Assembly (NCBI GenBank): GCA_020025715.1
Contig: JAHHRQ010000012.1
Location: forward strand, 1 to 35,814
Reading direction: 5' to 3'
Source of the DNA: Oscillospiraceae bacterium
GTDB lineage: Bacteria; Bacillota; Clostridia; Oscillospirales; Oscillospiraceae
DNA length: 35,814 bases
Shown here: one piece after another, positions 7,203-15,609 of the stretch
Layout: each line of letters starts with the position of its first letter
How positions within the stretch are numbered: position 1 is the first letter of the stretch
The notes under the pieces: model-generated
What the model was told of the DNA's origin: nothing
Seen by the model: only the letters and a program-made list of their open reading frames with translations
The model's database searches: none
Made by a program: the position numbers and the translations under genes

Positions 7203-9415
7203 TATGCCAATTCCTCCTTTGAAAGCTGGCTTTCCGCAATTTCTCTGTACTCTTTGCAGTTTTCCAGCAGCTCTTTATGAGTTCCTATGCCTACGATTCT
7301 GCCCTCGTCCAGAACGATTATCTGCTGGGCGTGCATGATTGTTGAAACACGCTGGGCAACTATCAGTGTGGCGGCGTTTTCCGTACAGCTCTTTAAGGCC
7401 TGACGGAGTTTGGCGTCAGTCTTAAAGTCCAGAGCGGAGAAAGTATCGTCGAAAATATATACAGGGGCTTTCTTAACCAAGGCTCTTGCAATGGAAAGCC
7501 GCTGACGCTGACCGCCGGAAACGTTTGTGCCGCCCTGACTTATGGCGGTGGAAAGTCCGTCGGGGAGCTTATCTATAAACTCGGTTGCCTGAGCCACCTC
7601 TGCTGCCTTATAAAGGCTTTCATCATCGGCGTTTTCGTCACCGTAGCGGAGATTTGAACGTATATCGCCGCTGAAAAGTACGCCGCTTTGCGGCACATAG
7701 CCGATATTTGCTCTAAGCTCTTTCTGCGGCAGCTTTCGTATATCAACTCCGTCAAGGCAGATTGAGCCGGAGCTTACATCGTAAAAGCGGGGGATAAGGT
7801 TTACAAGGGTGGATTTGCCGCTGCCGGTGGAGCCTATAAAAGCGGTAGTTTCACCGGGGCGGGCGGTAAAGGAGATGTGCTCAAGAACGTTTTCGCCTGC
7901 GCCCTCGTAATGGAAGGAAACATCCTTAAATTCAATAACGCCCTTTACATCCTCAGGCAGATGCTCCGTTTCTTCAGCGTCCTCAACGCTGCTGTGACAT
8001 TCCAGAACCTCGGCAATACGGTTTGCGGAAACCGCCGCACGGGGAACCATTACAAATACCATGCTTATCATAAGAAAGCTCATTATAATCTGCATGGTGT
8101 ACTGGATAAAGGCCATCATATCGCCTACCTGCATGGTAGCTTCTGCAATCTGATGTCCGCCTACCCAGACTATAAGCAGGGAAACGGCGTTCATAACAAA
8201 CATCATTACAGGCATCATGGTAGCCATGGCACGGTAAACGAAAAGGTTATTGTCGGCAAGGGCCTTGTTTGCCTTGTCAAAACGCTCCTCCTCAAATTCC
8301 TGATTTGCAAAGGCACGGATAACCATCATACCGGAGAGGTTTTCACGGCTGACAAGGTTTAATTTATCCACAAGCTTCTGCATTATCTTGAATTTAGGCA
8401 TTGCCACCGTGAACATCACAAAGATAATGCCGAAAATAAGTATGCCTGCAAGGGCGATTATCCACGCCATACTGGGGCTCTTGCTCAGAGCCATAATTGT
8501 ACCGCCTATGCCGATAATGGGGGCATAAAACATGGTGCGAAGTCCCATGGAAAGAAGACCGCGAACCTGCATAATGTCGTTGGTGCTGCGGGTTATAAGG
8601 CTTGCGGTGCCGAATTTATCGTATTCATTATTAGTAAAGCCTGAAACATTTGCGAAAATGTCCCGTCTCAAATCTCTTGCAACCCCTGTACCGAGCTTAC
8701 TGGAGCAAAAGCCTACGCCTATTGCAAAGCAGGCAAGGAGCAGAGTCATAAGCAGCATTTTACCGCCGACTTTAAGAATATAGCTGGTCTGCATTGCTCC
8801 GGTGTCAGCCCCCAGCTGAGTATAAAAGCCTTTGGTTAAAATTACTGCGGTCTGGTTAAGAACGCTCTCGGGCATGGATGCGGCTGTATTTACCGCCTCA
8901 TCGATTTTCTCCTGAGGCATAGAGTCAACCACAGCTAAAAGCTTTAAGATGCTCTCCTCATTCATTGCATTTTTGCCGCTGCTCTCAGCGGGGAGATTTT
9001 TTGAAAACTCCATAAGGGCGTAGGCTGCGCGGCTGAAGGCAAGCTCCGTCTGTGCCTCGGCGTCATTATCGGTAGGCTCAAACTTAAAGGTTTCGCTTTC
9101 TGCTGCTGCGGGCCAGCGGCGGGTGAAGCTTTCCCAAGCATCCTCATCCATATCTGCTTTGTCTGCCTTAACATAGCAGCTTTCCGCAGCTGCTCTGTCA
9201 TCAGTGGACATGAAGCGCTCCATAAGTTCCAGAGCTGGAGCGGAAATTACTTCCGGCGCTGCCTCGTTTATACCGCCCTGCTGTATGCCTACATTTACAA
9301 TATCGCTCATAAGCTTAGGCAGGTTCAAATCTACCACAGACTGACAGAACAGTAAAATTACCATAGCCAGAGCAAAGCCCAGATATGGTTTAACGTATTT
9401 CTTTAATTTTGTCAT
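7202..9415 (-). CDS. ABC exporter half-transporter, degenerate NBD and large ectodomain
   Basis: This 737-residue subunit has TM1 at about 10-30 and then an unusually long hydrophilic, acidic insertion at about 45-210 before TM2, so an extracellular domain of about 160 residues. Five further TMs and an NBD (about 493-730) follow. Walker A GSTGSGKS (528-535) and signature VSGGQ (632-636) are standard. Walker B ends FDD (Asp657 in place of Glu) and the switch His is Gln (LIVAQR, Gln688), so this ATP site should hydrolyse poorly. That is the usual asymmetry in heterodimeric exporters; the partner follows immediately. The ATG at 9415 overlaps the MarR stop by 4 nt. I see no recognisable domain in the insert. 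Confidence 0.92.
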   Translation of the reverse strand: MTKLKKYVKPYLGFALAMVILLFCQSVVDLNLPKLMSDIVNVGIQQGGINEAAPEVISAPALELMERFMSTDDRAAAESCYVKADKADMDEDAWESFTRRWPAAAESETFKFEPTDNDAEAQTELAFSRAAYALMEFSKNLPAESSGKNAMNEESILKLLAVVDSMPQEKIDEAVNTAASMPESVLNQTAVILTKGFYTQLGADTGAMQTSYILKVGGKMLLMTLLLACFAIGVGFCSSKLGTGVARDLRRDIFANVSGFTNNEYDKFGTASLITRSTNDIMQVRGLLSMGLRTMFYAPIIGIGGTIMALSKSPSMAWIIALAGILIFGIIFVMFTVAMPKFKIMQKLVDKLNLVSRENLSGMMVIRAFANQEFEEERFDKANKALADNNLFVYRAMATMMPVMMFVMNAVSLLIVWVGGHQIAEATMQVGDMMAFIQYTMQIIMSFLMISMVFVMVPRAAVSANRIAEVLECHSSVEDAEETEHLPEDVKGVIEFKDVSFHYEGAGENVLEHISFTARPGETTAFIGSTGSGKSTLVNLIPRFYDVSSGSICLDGVDIRKLPQKELRANIGYVPQSGVLFSGDIRSNLRYGDENADDESLYKAAEVAQATEFIDKLPDGLSTAISQGGTNVSGGQRQRLSIARALVKKAPVYIFDDTFSALDFKTDAKLRQALKSCTENAATLIVAQRVSTIMHAQQIIVLDEGRIVGIGTHKELLENCKEYREIAESQLSKEELA

Positions 9416-9906
9416 GATTTTTTCTGCTCCTCATTCTGTCCCATATGGGAAACTGCCAGTTCCAGAGCCTCTGCAAGCTGGTTTAAAAGAAAAATCAGCC
9501 GCTCGGAGGTTTCCGCGCCTAAATGGTCGGAGGCATCGGAAAGTATGCCGTCAAAACGGTCGCGGGCAAGAAAAAGAACCTCGGTTCCTTCATCTGTAAG
9601 CTCTATGCCCGTTATGCGCCGGTCATCCGGGTAAGGCACGCGCTTTACGTAGCCTATGTCCTCAAGCTGCTTTACTCTCTGGCTGAGAGCGGGTAAACTC
9701 TGGCTCATGGAGTTTGCAAGGTCACTCAGCTTTACAGGCCGGGGACTTTCATCCTCATGCTGTGTTTTCTGAAAGTGATATATAGTCAAAAGAGTGCCGA
9801 ACTGGGATTTGCTCAGCGCATCACATGGAATTACGCTGTGCCATGCCCGCCGCACTCTGTCCATACTGCGGAACAGCTCCGCAGTCTGTATTTTGTGACA
9901 GTCCAT
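9412..9906 (-). CDS. MarR-family transcriptional regulator of the exporter operon
   Basis: This 164-residue protein has a winged-helix domain at about 45-125. It has the MarR recognition region (MSQSLPALSQRVKQLEDIGY) followed by the wing VPYPDDRRITGIELTDEG, whose D-x-R motif is characteristic. Start ATG at 9906 follows GGAGG. It is first in a three-gene operon with the two exporter subunits and overlaps the next gene by ATGA, so it probably represses its own operon and releases on ligand binding. A 12-bp perfect palindrome at 9955-9966 lies 49 bp upstream and is a suitable operator. Ligand unknown. Confidence 0.92.
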   Translation of the reverse strand: MDCHKIQTAELFRSMDRVRRAWHSVIPCDALSKSQFGTLLTIYHFQKTQHEDESPRPVKLSDLANSMSQSLPALSQRVKQLEDIGYVKRVPYPDDRRITGIELTDEGTEVLFLARDRFDGILSDASDHLGAETSERLIFLLNQLAEALELAVSHMGQNEEQKKS

Positions 9907-9954
9907 CCTAAAAAACCTCCTCCGGGAAAATACTTAACTTGGATAACTATTAAC

Positions 9955-9966
9955 TTACTTAAGTAA
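9955..9966. promoter_or_regulatory. Probable MarR operator palindrome
   Basis: TTACTTAAGTAA is a perfect 12-bp palindrome, with a direct repeat TTAACTT at 9934-9940 and 9951-9957 beside it. Location upstream of the MarR start and AT-rich symmetry fit an autoregulatory operator. No clean -35/-10 pair was seen nearby. Confidence 0.5.
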
Positions 9967-10124
9967 TATACGGCAGAAAAAACCGCCAGTCAATAAGGCG
10001 GGGGAATTGTTCACAGAAGTTTAAAAGAGAGGGAGTTTGTAAAAATGAAGATTAAAGACATGAAACTGCTGTTTTAAACGATAAATTATTATAATTATTC
10101 GGATAATGTTTAAAATTTACAGTA

Positions 10125-10153
10125 TTGCATTTGCAGCCGGAATGGGATAAAAT
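10125..10153 (+). promoter_or_regulatory. Promoter for pyruvate kinase
   Basis: TTGCAT (10125-10130), 17-nt spacer, TAAAAT (10148-10153). This leaves a 5' leader of about 150 nt with two small hairpins (near 10191-10204 and 10251-10299). Apart from this promoter and leader, and the MarR operator, I see nothing else in the 403-bp gap. Confidence 0.5.
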
Positions 10154-10309
10154 CATTGAGACAACGAAGATTTAATATGTAGATGGCTTAAGGGCAATGC
10201 GCCCTAATGGATTTCAGTCAGTGCATAAAGCAAAAAAGGCACTGTGAAAGGTTTCCGGAGTACCCGGAATACCGGATTCCATGTGTTGAAAGCCGGAAAG
10301 GAAACTGAT

Positions 10310-11725
10310 ATGCGTAAAACCAAGATTATCTGCACCATCGGCCCCGCTTCAAGTGATGAGGCAGTGCTGACAAAAATGTGTGAAAACGGCATGAATGTGG
10401 CTCGACTCAACTTCTCCCACGGTGACCACCGGGAGCAGAAGGAGAGAATCGACCTTATTAAAAAAGTAAGGGAGAAAATGAACCTGCCTATTGCCATACT
10501 GCTGGACACCAAGGGCCCGGAGTTTCGCATAAAGACTTTTGAAAACAAGAAGATATTTTTAAATGACGGCGATCCCTTCATTTTCACCACCGACGATGTG
10601 GAAGGCAATCAGGAAATGGTTTCCGTTTCCTATGCAAATCTCACCGAGGAAATGAATAAGGGAGATATTATAAAGGTAAATAACGGCCTTGTTGTTTTCC
10701 GTGTGGAAAAAATTGAGGGCAGCAAAATTTACTGCACCACTCTTACCGGCGGCGAGCTTTCAAACCGCAAGAGTATGAGCTTTGAAAACAAGGTTTTAAA
10801 GCAGGAGTACCTGAGCGAGCAGGACAAAGCCGACCTGCTGTTCGGCATCGAAAACGATGTGGATTTTGTGGCTGCGTCCTTTGTCTCCACCAAGTCCGAT
10901 GTTGAAAGCCTGAGAAGCTTTCTGGATAAAAACGGCGGTAAGGACATTAACCTTATTGCAAAGATTGAAAACCGTGCCGGTGTTGACAACATTGAGGAAA
11001 TCTGCCAGATTGCCGACGGCATTATGATTGCCCGCGGCGACCTTGGCGTTGAAATTCCCTATGTGGAGGTTCCCGCTGTTCAGAAGTACCTTATTAAAAA
11101 GTGCAGACTGCTGGGTAAGCGTGTTATTACCGCCACCGAGATGCTGGAATCCATGATTTACAATATAAGACCTACCAGAGCCGAGATTTCCGACGTTGCA
11201 AACGCAGTTTACGACGGTTCTTCCGCAATCATGCTCTCCGGCGAGACCGCTGCGGGCAAATACCCTGCCGAGGCTGTAAAGAGCATGGCAGACATTGCCG
11301 AATACACCGAGCAGCACATTGATTACAAGAAAAAGTTTTACCACGCAGAATTCAAGATAAAGAACAATCTGGATGCTATTTCCCACGCCGTATGCTCAAT
11401 GGCAATAGACGTTAATGCAAAGTGCATTGTTGTTTCCACCCTTTCCGGCACTACTGCCAGGATGGTGAGCCGTTTCAGAGGTCCTGTTGATATTATCGGT
11501 ATTACCACCAACGAAAAGGCATGGCGTCAGCTCAATATGAGCTGGGCTGTGAGACCTGTACTCAGTGATACTTATTCTTCTCTGGATGTTATTTTCTATA
11601 ACGCAATGAATATTGCCGCGGAAACTTTAAACCTCCAGCCCGGTGACAACGTTGTTCTTACCGGCGGCACCTTATACGGTGGAGCCAGCCACACCAATAC
11701 AATTAAAATTGAAACCGTAAGATAA
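10310..11725 (+). CDS. pyk: Pyruvate kinase
   Basis: It converts phosphoenolpyruvate and ADP to pyruvate and ATP, the last step of glycolysis. The start is placed at 10310 (MRKTKIICTIGP), where the conserved family N-terminus begins and AAAGGAAA precedes it; a reading from 10244 adds 22 unrelated residues. At 471 residues it matches the short form without the extra C-terminal PEP-utiliser-like domain found in Bacillus. Visible motifs are LDTKGPEFR, the active-site Lys near residue 218 (LIAKIEN), IARGDLGVEIP near 240, and TATEMLESM. It stands alone between the exporter operon and a convergent racemase, with a strong terminator behind it. Confidence 0.96.
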   Translation: MRKTKIICTIGPASSDEAVLTKMCENGMNVARLNFSHGDHREQKERIDLIKKVREKMNLPIAILLDTKGPEFRIKTFENKKIFLNDGDPFIFTTDDVEGNQEMVSVSYANLTEEMNKGDIIKVNNGLVVFRVEKIEGSKIYCTTLTGGELSNRKSMSFENKVLKQEYLSEQDKADLLFGIENDVDFVAASFVSTKSDVESLRSFLDKNGGKDINLIAKIENRAGVDNIEEICQIADGIMIARGDLGVEIPYVEVPAVQKYLIKKCRLLGKRVITATEMLESMIYNIRPTRAEISDVANAVYDGSSAIMLSGETAAGKYPAEAVKSMADIAEYTEQHIDYKKKFYHAEFKIKNNLDAISHAVCSMAIDVNAKCIVVSTLSGTTARMVSRFRGPVDIIGITTNEKAWRQLNMSWAVRPVLSDTYSSLDVIFYNAMNIAAETLNLQPGDNVVLTGGTLYGGASHTNTIKIETVR

Positions 11726-11730
11726 AAAGC

Positions 11731-11767
11731 AAAAAACTGCCGCAGAAAGCTCTGCGGCAGTTTTTTT
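11731..11767. terminator. Bidirectional terminator between pyk and the racemase
   Basis: An 11-bp perfect stem (ACTGCCGCAGA) with a 4-nt loop, A-run on the left and seven T on the right. It can serve pyk and the convergent gene ending at 11783. Confidence 0.85.
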
Positions 11768-11782
11768 ATGTTGTTTTATAGC

Positions 11783-13072
11783 TTAAAGAATAGGCAGGGT
11801 GTTTGCACCGTGGGGCATGAGAGTTGCTCTCAGGTCCTTGCCGCCGTTAAGCTCACGGCTCAGTGCCAGTGCCTCGTCAAGAGTAGAGACAACATGAACC
11901 TTGGAGGAGCCGAACTCGCTCTGAGGGATGCCGGTTACGGCAATCAGGTTGTAGTTTTCAGCAGTCTGAGCAAACAGATAGCCGATGTAGCCGCCGATTG
12001 AGAAATCGGAACGGAGAGCCTTTTCGCGCTCCAGCATGTCGGGGTAATCTGCAATCTGACGTCTGGTGTCCTCGTTGCCGAAGCCCTCGTTGGACTTGGT
12101 GACAAGAATAATTGTACCGTTGTCCTCAACAACTTCAAGAGCGTTGCAGAGAGTTTTAACGGTCTGGTAGAAGTTCAGGTCTTTGGGGTAGCCGCCGGCG
12201 CTGGCGATTACAAGAGGAGTCTTTTCCTTTACGGGAACGCCGTACATCTTGTTTACCATGTCGCATGCTGCTCTGTGGGCGGTAATCCAGTTACCGGCAA
12301 ATGCACCGATAATCTCCTGATTGTCGTTGACAACAACGTTAATAAGGAAGCTGGGATGTACCATTGCACAAGCTTCCATCATGTCGGAGTGAACGGGGTT
12401 GGAGTCGGAGAGGTTTGCGCTTCTTGCATCGGGATTGGTGCCGCTGCCGAGACCGGGGTTCAGAGCCAGATTGTGGTTCTTCATAATGGTCTCGCGGCCT
12501 GCAATACCGGGCAGGATGCTCTTTCTGCCGCCGCCGAAGCCTGCCATGAAGTGGTAGACAACGCCGCCGGTGAGAATGATGTGGTCGCAGTCAAGTGCGC
12601 GCTTGTCGAGCCATACGGGAGTGCCTCTCTTGGTGGTGCCGACATAGCGAAGCTCATCCTCGTCAGTGCATACATGGTCAACAATGCGGATTCTGTCATA
12701 GACTTCCTGAGTGATAAGACCAACATGCTCTTCCTTGGTCTGACGGCGGTGGGTGCCGGTGGCGGAAATGATAAGAATATCCTCATCGCGGATGCCGGCG
12801 CTTTCAAGTTCTTCTATTAAAATAGGAATGTAGGTCTCGGGAGACTGCCAGCGGCGGGTAACGTCGGAGATGATAACGCAGACGCTTTCACCGGGTTTTA
12901 CTATTTCCTTAAGGGGTTTTGAGTCAATGGGGTTTTCGAGAGCGTGATGGATACGCTGTGCAACAGTCATATCTTCAATCTGGATTTTATTGGGTTCAAG
13001 CTCCTGAGCAATAAGCTCCATTGGCAGGTTTACCGGGAATTCCTCCTGGCCGAATTTCATTGCTTCTATCAT
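11783..13072 (-). CDS. larA: LarA-family nickel-dependent 2-hydroxyacid (lactate) racemase
   Basis: This 429-residue protein matches the DUF2088/LarA family along its length. Residues known to bind the nickel-pincer nucleotide in Lactiplantibacillus plantarum LarA fall at the same numbers here: His108 (TGTHR), His174 (YHFMAG), Lys184 (GGGRKSILPG) and His200 (KNHN). It should interconvert D- and L-lactate or a related 2-hydroxyacid. It is a single gene: none of the cofactor genes larB, larC or larE is in the window, so they must lie elsewhere if it is active. Start is ATG at 13072 with AGGA upstream; Met5 is an alternative. Some family members act on malate or other hydroxyacids, so lactate is not certain. 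The neighbourhood handles 2-oxoacids, consistent with hydroxyacid fermentation. Confidence 0.88.
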   Translation of the reverse strand: MIEAMKFGQEEFPVNLPMELIAQELEPNKIQIEDMTVAQRIHHALENPIDSKPLKEIVKPGESVCVIISDVTRRWQSPETYIPILIEELESAGIRDEDILIISATGTHRRQTKEEHVGLITQEVYDRIRIVDHVCTDEDELRYVGTTKRGTPVWLDKRALDCDHIILTGGVVYHFMAGFGGGRKSILPGIAGRETIMKNHNLALNPGLGSGTNPDARSANLSDSNPVHSDMMEACAMVHPSFLINVVVNDNQEIIGAFAGNWITAHRAACDMVNKMYGVPVKEKTPLVIASAGGYPKDLNFYQTVKTLCNALEVVEDNGTIILVTKSNEGFGNEDTRRQIADYPDMLEREKALRSDFSIGGYIGYLFAQTAENYNLIAVTGIPQSEFGSSKVHVVSTLDEALALSRELNGGKDLRATLMPHGANTLPIL

Positions 13073-13128
13073 ATTATAATCTGTCCTTTTTTATATGCGG
13101 CGAAGCGGTCGCAAGATTTGCGGGAAGT

Positions 13129-13157
13129 ATTATACAACTTTTTACCTTTTCAAACAA
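13129..13157 (-). promoter_or_regulatory. Promoter for the LarA-family gene
   Basis: On the minus strand TTGTTT (13157-13152), 17-nt spacer, TATAAT (13134-13129). The leader is about 50 nt. Confidence 0.6.
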
Positions 13158-13245
13158 GTACAAATAAGAGAAAACAGGGGAGCAGATAAACGCAAAAATG
13201 AAGGAGTTTAATTCCTATAAACTTGCTCTGAAAATACACAAAAAC

Positions 13246-13263
13246 GGTTAGAGATGACTAACC
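13246..13263. promoter_or_regulatory. Dyad GGTTAG-N6-CTAACC in the divergent region
   Basis: A perfect 6-bp inverted repeat about 90 bp upstream of the racemase -35. Two more dyads follow: TGCAC/GTGCA at 13319-13336 and TTTTGCCG/CGGCAAAA at 13357-13390, the last abutting the promoter of the next operon. They are possible regulator sites; no regulator is identified. The 387-bp gap otherwise holds only the two divergent promoters. Confidence 0.35.
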
Positions 13264-13396
13264 AATATGCAAACAAGATGTTAAAAAATAAGACAAAAAA
13301 TGAATAAAAACAAAATCATGCACTGGAACACGTGCACAATCACAAATAGTTCGTCATTTTGCCGCTTATAATTGCCTAAATTCGGCAAAATTATCA

Positions 13397-13425
13397 TTGA
13401 CGCAAATGCCTTAAAATGTTACAAT
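13397..13425 (+). promoter_or_regulatory. Promoter of the ATPase/OFOR-1 operon
   Basis: TTGACG (13397-13402), 17-nt spacer, TACAAT (13420-13425), about 35 nt before the ATPase start. A perfect 8-bp inverted repeat (13357-13390) ends 6 bp upstream of the -35. Confidence 0.65.
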
Positions 13426-13459
13426 GATAGCCGTAATAATTTGAGTTAAGAGGCGCGAT

Positions 13460-14197
13460 ATGAAAAAAATTTTTGTCCTTATAGGCAACTACGGCAGCGG
13501 TAAATCCGAGCTTGCCCTGAACTTCGCCTTTAAAGCCGCTGAGAGCGGACGTACCGAGCTTATAGACCTTGATATGGTTAATACATACTTCAGACTTACA
13601 GAACGCGGTCAGATGACCAAGATGAAAGAAATCCGTCTGGTTTCCCCTAACTTCGCCTGCTCCGGTATCGAGACCCTGAGTGTACCGGCAGAGGTTGCTT
13701 CTGCTTTCGCAATGGACTGGGATACGGTTGTGTTTGATGCCGGCGGTGACGCTGTCGGTGCTACTGCACTGGGCCGTTATCATCAGGACTTTATGGCACT
13801 TGAGCCTGAACAGCTTGAAGTGCTCAACGTTATAAATATCCGCCGTCCTCTTGCAGGTACTGTTGAAAAGATTATTCACCTTCAGGAGGAAATGCAGATA
13901 CATTCACGGCTTAAAATCAGCGGCATGATCAACAACACAAACCTTGCCGAGATGACAGGCCCCGATGAACTGAGAGACGGTTACGAGATGATTAAGGAAG
14001 TGTCCGAAAAGACCGGCGTTCCCGTTCTCTACACCACCGGTAAGAAAGAGCTTCTGGACATCTTCCTGTCCGAAGGTCATGACCCCAAATATATCGGAAC
14101 TCCTATGGCTATTGATACCTACATGCGCCGTGACTGGGCAAGCTGGATTGAAAGCCTTAAAGAGCTTCAGCACCCGATTCAGGGCGGAGCACACTGA
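13460..14197 (+). CDS. P-loop ATPase linked to 2-oxoacid:ferredoxin oxidoreductase
   Basis: This 245-residue protein starts MKKIFVLIGNYGSGKSE, with Walker A GNYGSGKS at 9-16. A Walker-B-like segment VVFDAGG (about 91-97) and a deviant-Walker/SIMIBI style fold resemble MinD/ParA and CobQ-like ATPases. IDLDMVNTYFR (about 36-46) would be the switch region. The gene is soluble with no TM. It lies 109 nt upstream of the ferredoxin subunit of OFOR-1, on the same strand and behind a good promoter. I recall similar ATPases beside such enzymes in other clostridia but cannot give a defined function. A role in assembly, iron-sulfur delivery or regulation of the complex is inference. RBS AAGAGGCG precedes the ATG. 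Confidence 0.8.
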   Translation: MKKIFVLIGNYGSGKSELALNFAFKAAESGRTELIDLDMVNTYFRLTERGQMTKMKEIRLVSPNFACSGIETLSVPAEVASAFAMDWDTVVFDAGGDAVGATALGRYHQDFMALEPEQLEVLNVINIRRPLAGTVEKIIHLQEEMQIHSRLKISGMINNTNLAEMTGPDELRDGYEMIKEVSEKTGVPVLYTTGKKELLDIFLSEGHDPKYIGTPMAIDTYMRRDWASWIESLKELQHPIQGGAH

Positions 14198-14306
14198 TTT
14201 ATATCTTCTGCCTGCCCCCCATCGTTTCCCATTTGTATTCCGCCCGCATATGCGGTAAGGATAAAACTATAAAAATGCAAAATTTTATTAGAAAAGAGGT
14301 AGAATC

Positions 14307-14516
14307 ATGGTAAAGGTGACAATCAATGAGGTTGTTTGTAAGGGCTGTGGTCTCTGCGTAAGAGCATGCCCTAAAGACGTACTCGCCCTTTCCAAGACCA
14401 AGCTCAACGCAAAGGGCTACCACCCCGCGGAGGTAGCTAATCCCGAGGCATGCATAGGCTGCGCTTCCTGCGCACGTACATGCCCCGATGTCGCGATCCG
14501 TATAGAAAAGCTTTAA
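14307..14516 (+). CDS. OFOR-1 delta subunit, 2[4Fe-4S] ferredoxin
   Basis: This 69-residue protein has two C-x2-C-x2-C-x3-CP motifs (CKGCGLCVRACP and CIGCASCARTCP), each binding a [4Fe-4S] cluster. It is the electron-exit subunit of four-subunit 2-oxoacid:ferredoxin oxidoreductases, carrying electrons from the thiamine-bound intermediate to free ferredoxin. ATG at 14307 follows AGAGGTAG. The alpha subunit begins 13 nt after its stop. The gene order delta-alpha-beta-gamma is standard for the VOR/KOR type. Confidence 0.93.
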   Translation: MVKVTINEVVCKGCGLCVRACPKDVLALSKTKLNAKGYHPAEVANPEACIGCASCARTCPDVAIRIEKL

Positions 14517-14529
14517 GGAGGAACAAAAA

Positions 14530-15609
14530 ATGGCATTGACTCTTATGAAGGGTAGCGAAGCTATCGCGGAGGCTGCAATTCGTGCAGGCGCCCGTTTCTT
14601 CTTTGGCTATCCTATCACCCCTCAGACTGAAATTCCTGAGTATATGTCCGCACGTATGCCCGAGGTCGAAGGATGCTTCCTTCAGGCCGAGAGTGAAGTA
14701 GCGGCAATCAATATGGTGTACGGTGCAGCTTCTACCGGCGCACGTGTTATCACCTCTTCTTCCAGCCCCGGCATCAGCCTTAAGCAGGAAGGTATTTCTT
14801 ACTGCGCAGGCGCACAGCTGCCCTGCGTCATCCTCAACGTTATGCGTGGCGGCCCCGGCCTTGGTAACATCCAGGCTTCTCAGGGCGACTACTTCCAGGG
14901 CGTTAAGGGCGGCGGTAACGGTGACTACCACCTGCTGACCTACGCTCCCTCTTCCGTTCAGGAAGCTATCGACATCATGATGTTCGCTTTCGAGAAGGCA
15001 GAGAAGTACCGCATGCCCGTTCTGTTCCTGGCAGACGGTATCATCGCTCAGATGATGGAGCCTGTTGAGATGCCCGAGATGGTTGACTTCAAGGTTGACC
15101 CCGAGAAGAAGCCCTGGGCTACCACCGGCTGGAAGCCCGGCGACGATCCCGAAAAGAGAGCTGTTATCAACTCCCTCTACATCGACACTGAAGACCTCGC
15201 TATCCACAACGACCGCCTGCAGGCTATCTACGACGAGGCTAAGAAGAACGAGCAGATGTGGGAGTGCTACAAGACCGAGGATGCAGAGTTCGTTATCACT
15301 GCTTTCGGTACTGTTGCTCGTATTGCTAAGACCGCTATCGATGAGCTGCGCGAGGAAGGCGTAAAGGTCGGCCTGTTCCGTCCTATCGCTGTATGGCCTT
15401 TCCCCTATGAGGCTCTTCTTGAGACTGTAAAGCCTGACCACGTTAAGGGTATTCTGGACGTTGAGGTCAACGAAGGCCAGATGCTCGAAGACGTTAAACT
15501 TGCTATTAACGGCCTGAAGGATGTTGATTTCTTCGGTTACTGCGGAAGCCAGTTCCCCACTACCGATGAGATCAAGGAAAAGATCCTCGCAATGAAGGAG
15601 GGTAAATAA
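14530..15609 (+). CDS. vorB: OFOR-1 alpha subunit (VorB/KorA-like)
   Basis: This 359-residue subunit carries the pyrimidine-binding half of the thiamine-diphosphate active site. Motifs include GYPITPQTEIPEY (substrate/CoA pocket) and the SQGDYFQGVKGGGNGDY segment. The complex converts a 2-oxoacid plus CoA to acyl-CoA, CO2 and reduced ferredoxin. The sequence resembles proteins usually annotated 3-methyl-2-oxobutanoate dehydrogenase VorB (branched-chain oxoacids). 2-oxoglutarate or aryl-pyruvate specificity cannot be excluded. GGAGG lies 9 nt before the ATG. Codon use is strongly skewed to GCT, CGT, ATC, TAC and AAG, more than in neighbouring operons, suggesting very high expression. It is 46% or so similar by eye to the OFOR-2 alpha, an estimate only. 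Confidence 0.9.
   Translation: MALTLMKGSEAIAEAAIRAGARFFFGYPITPQTEIPEYMSARMPEVEGCFLQAESEVAAINMVYGAASTGARVITSSSSPGISLKQEGISYCAGAQLPCVILNVMRGGPGLGNIQASQGDYFQGVKGGGNGDYHLLTYAPSSVQEAIDIMMFAFEKAEKYRMPVLFLADGIIAQMMEPVEMPEMVDFKVDPEKKPWATTGWKPGDDPEKRAVINSLYIDTEDLAIHNDRLQAIYDEAKKNEQMWECYKTEDAEFVITAFGTVARIAKTAIDELREEGVKVGLFRPIAVWPFPYEALLETVKPDHVKGILDVEVNEGQMLEDVKLAINGLKDVDFFGYCGSQFPTTDEIKEKILAMKEGK

Noticed and set aside
10045..10077. Ten-codon leader-peptide-like frame upstream of pyk
   Set aside because: It precedes the pyk promoter candidate, has no run of regulatory codons and no attenuator after it.
10207..10308. 33-codon frame ending 1 nt before pyk
   Set aside because: No Shine-Dalgarno site. 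It probably reflects chance openness of the leader.
10796..11386. Minus-strand open frame opposite pyruvate kinase
   Set aside because: Shadow of a conserved glycolytic gene, with no ribosome site and no family resemblance.
14437..15441. Long minus-strand open frame (334 residues) opposite the OFOR-1 alpha gene
   Set aside because: It is antisense to a clear enzyme gene with strong codon bias, has no ribosome site and no recognisable domain. The open frame follows from the biased codons.
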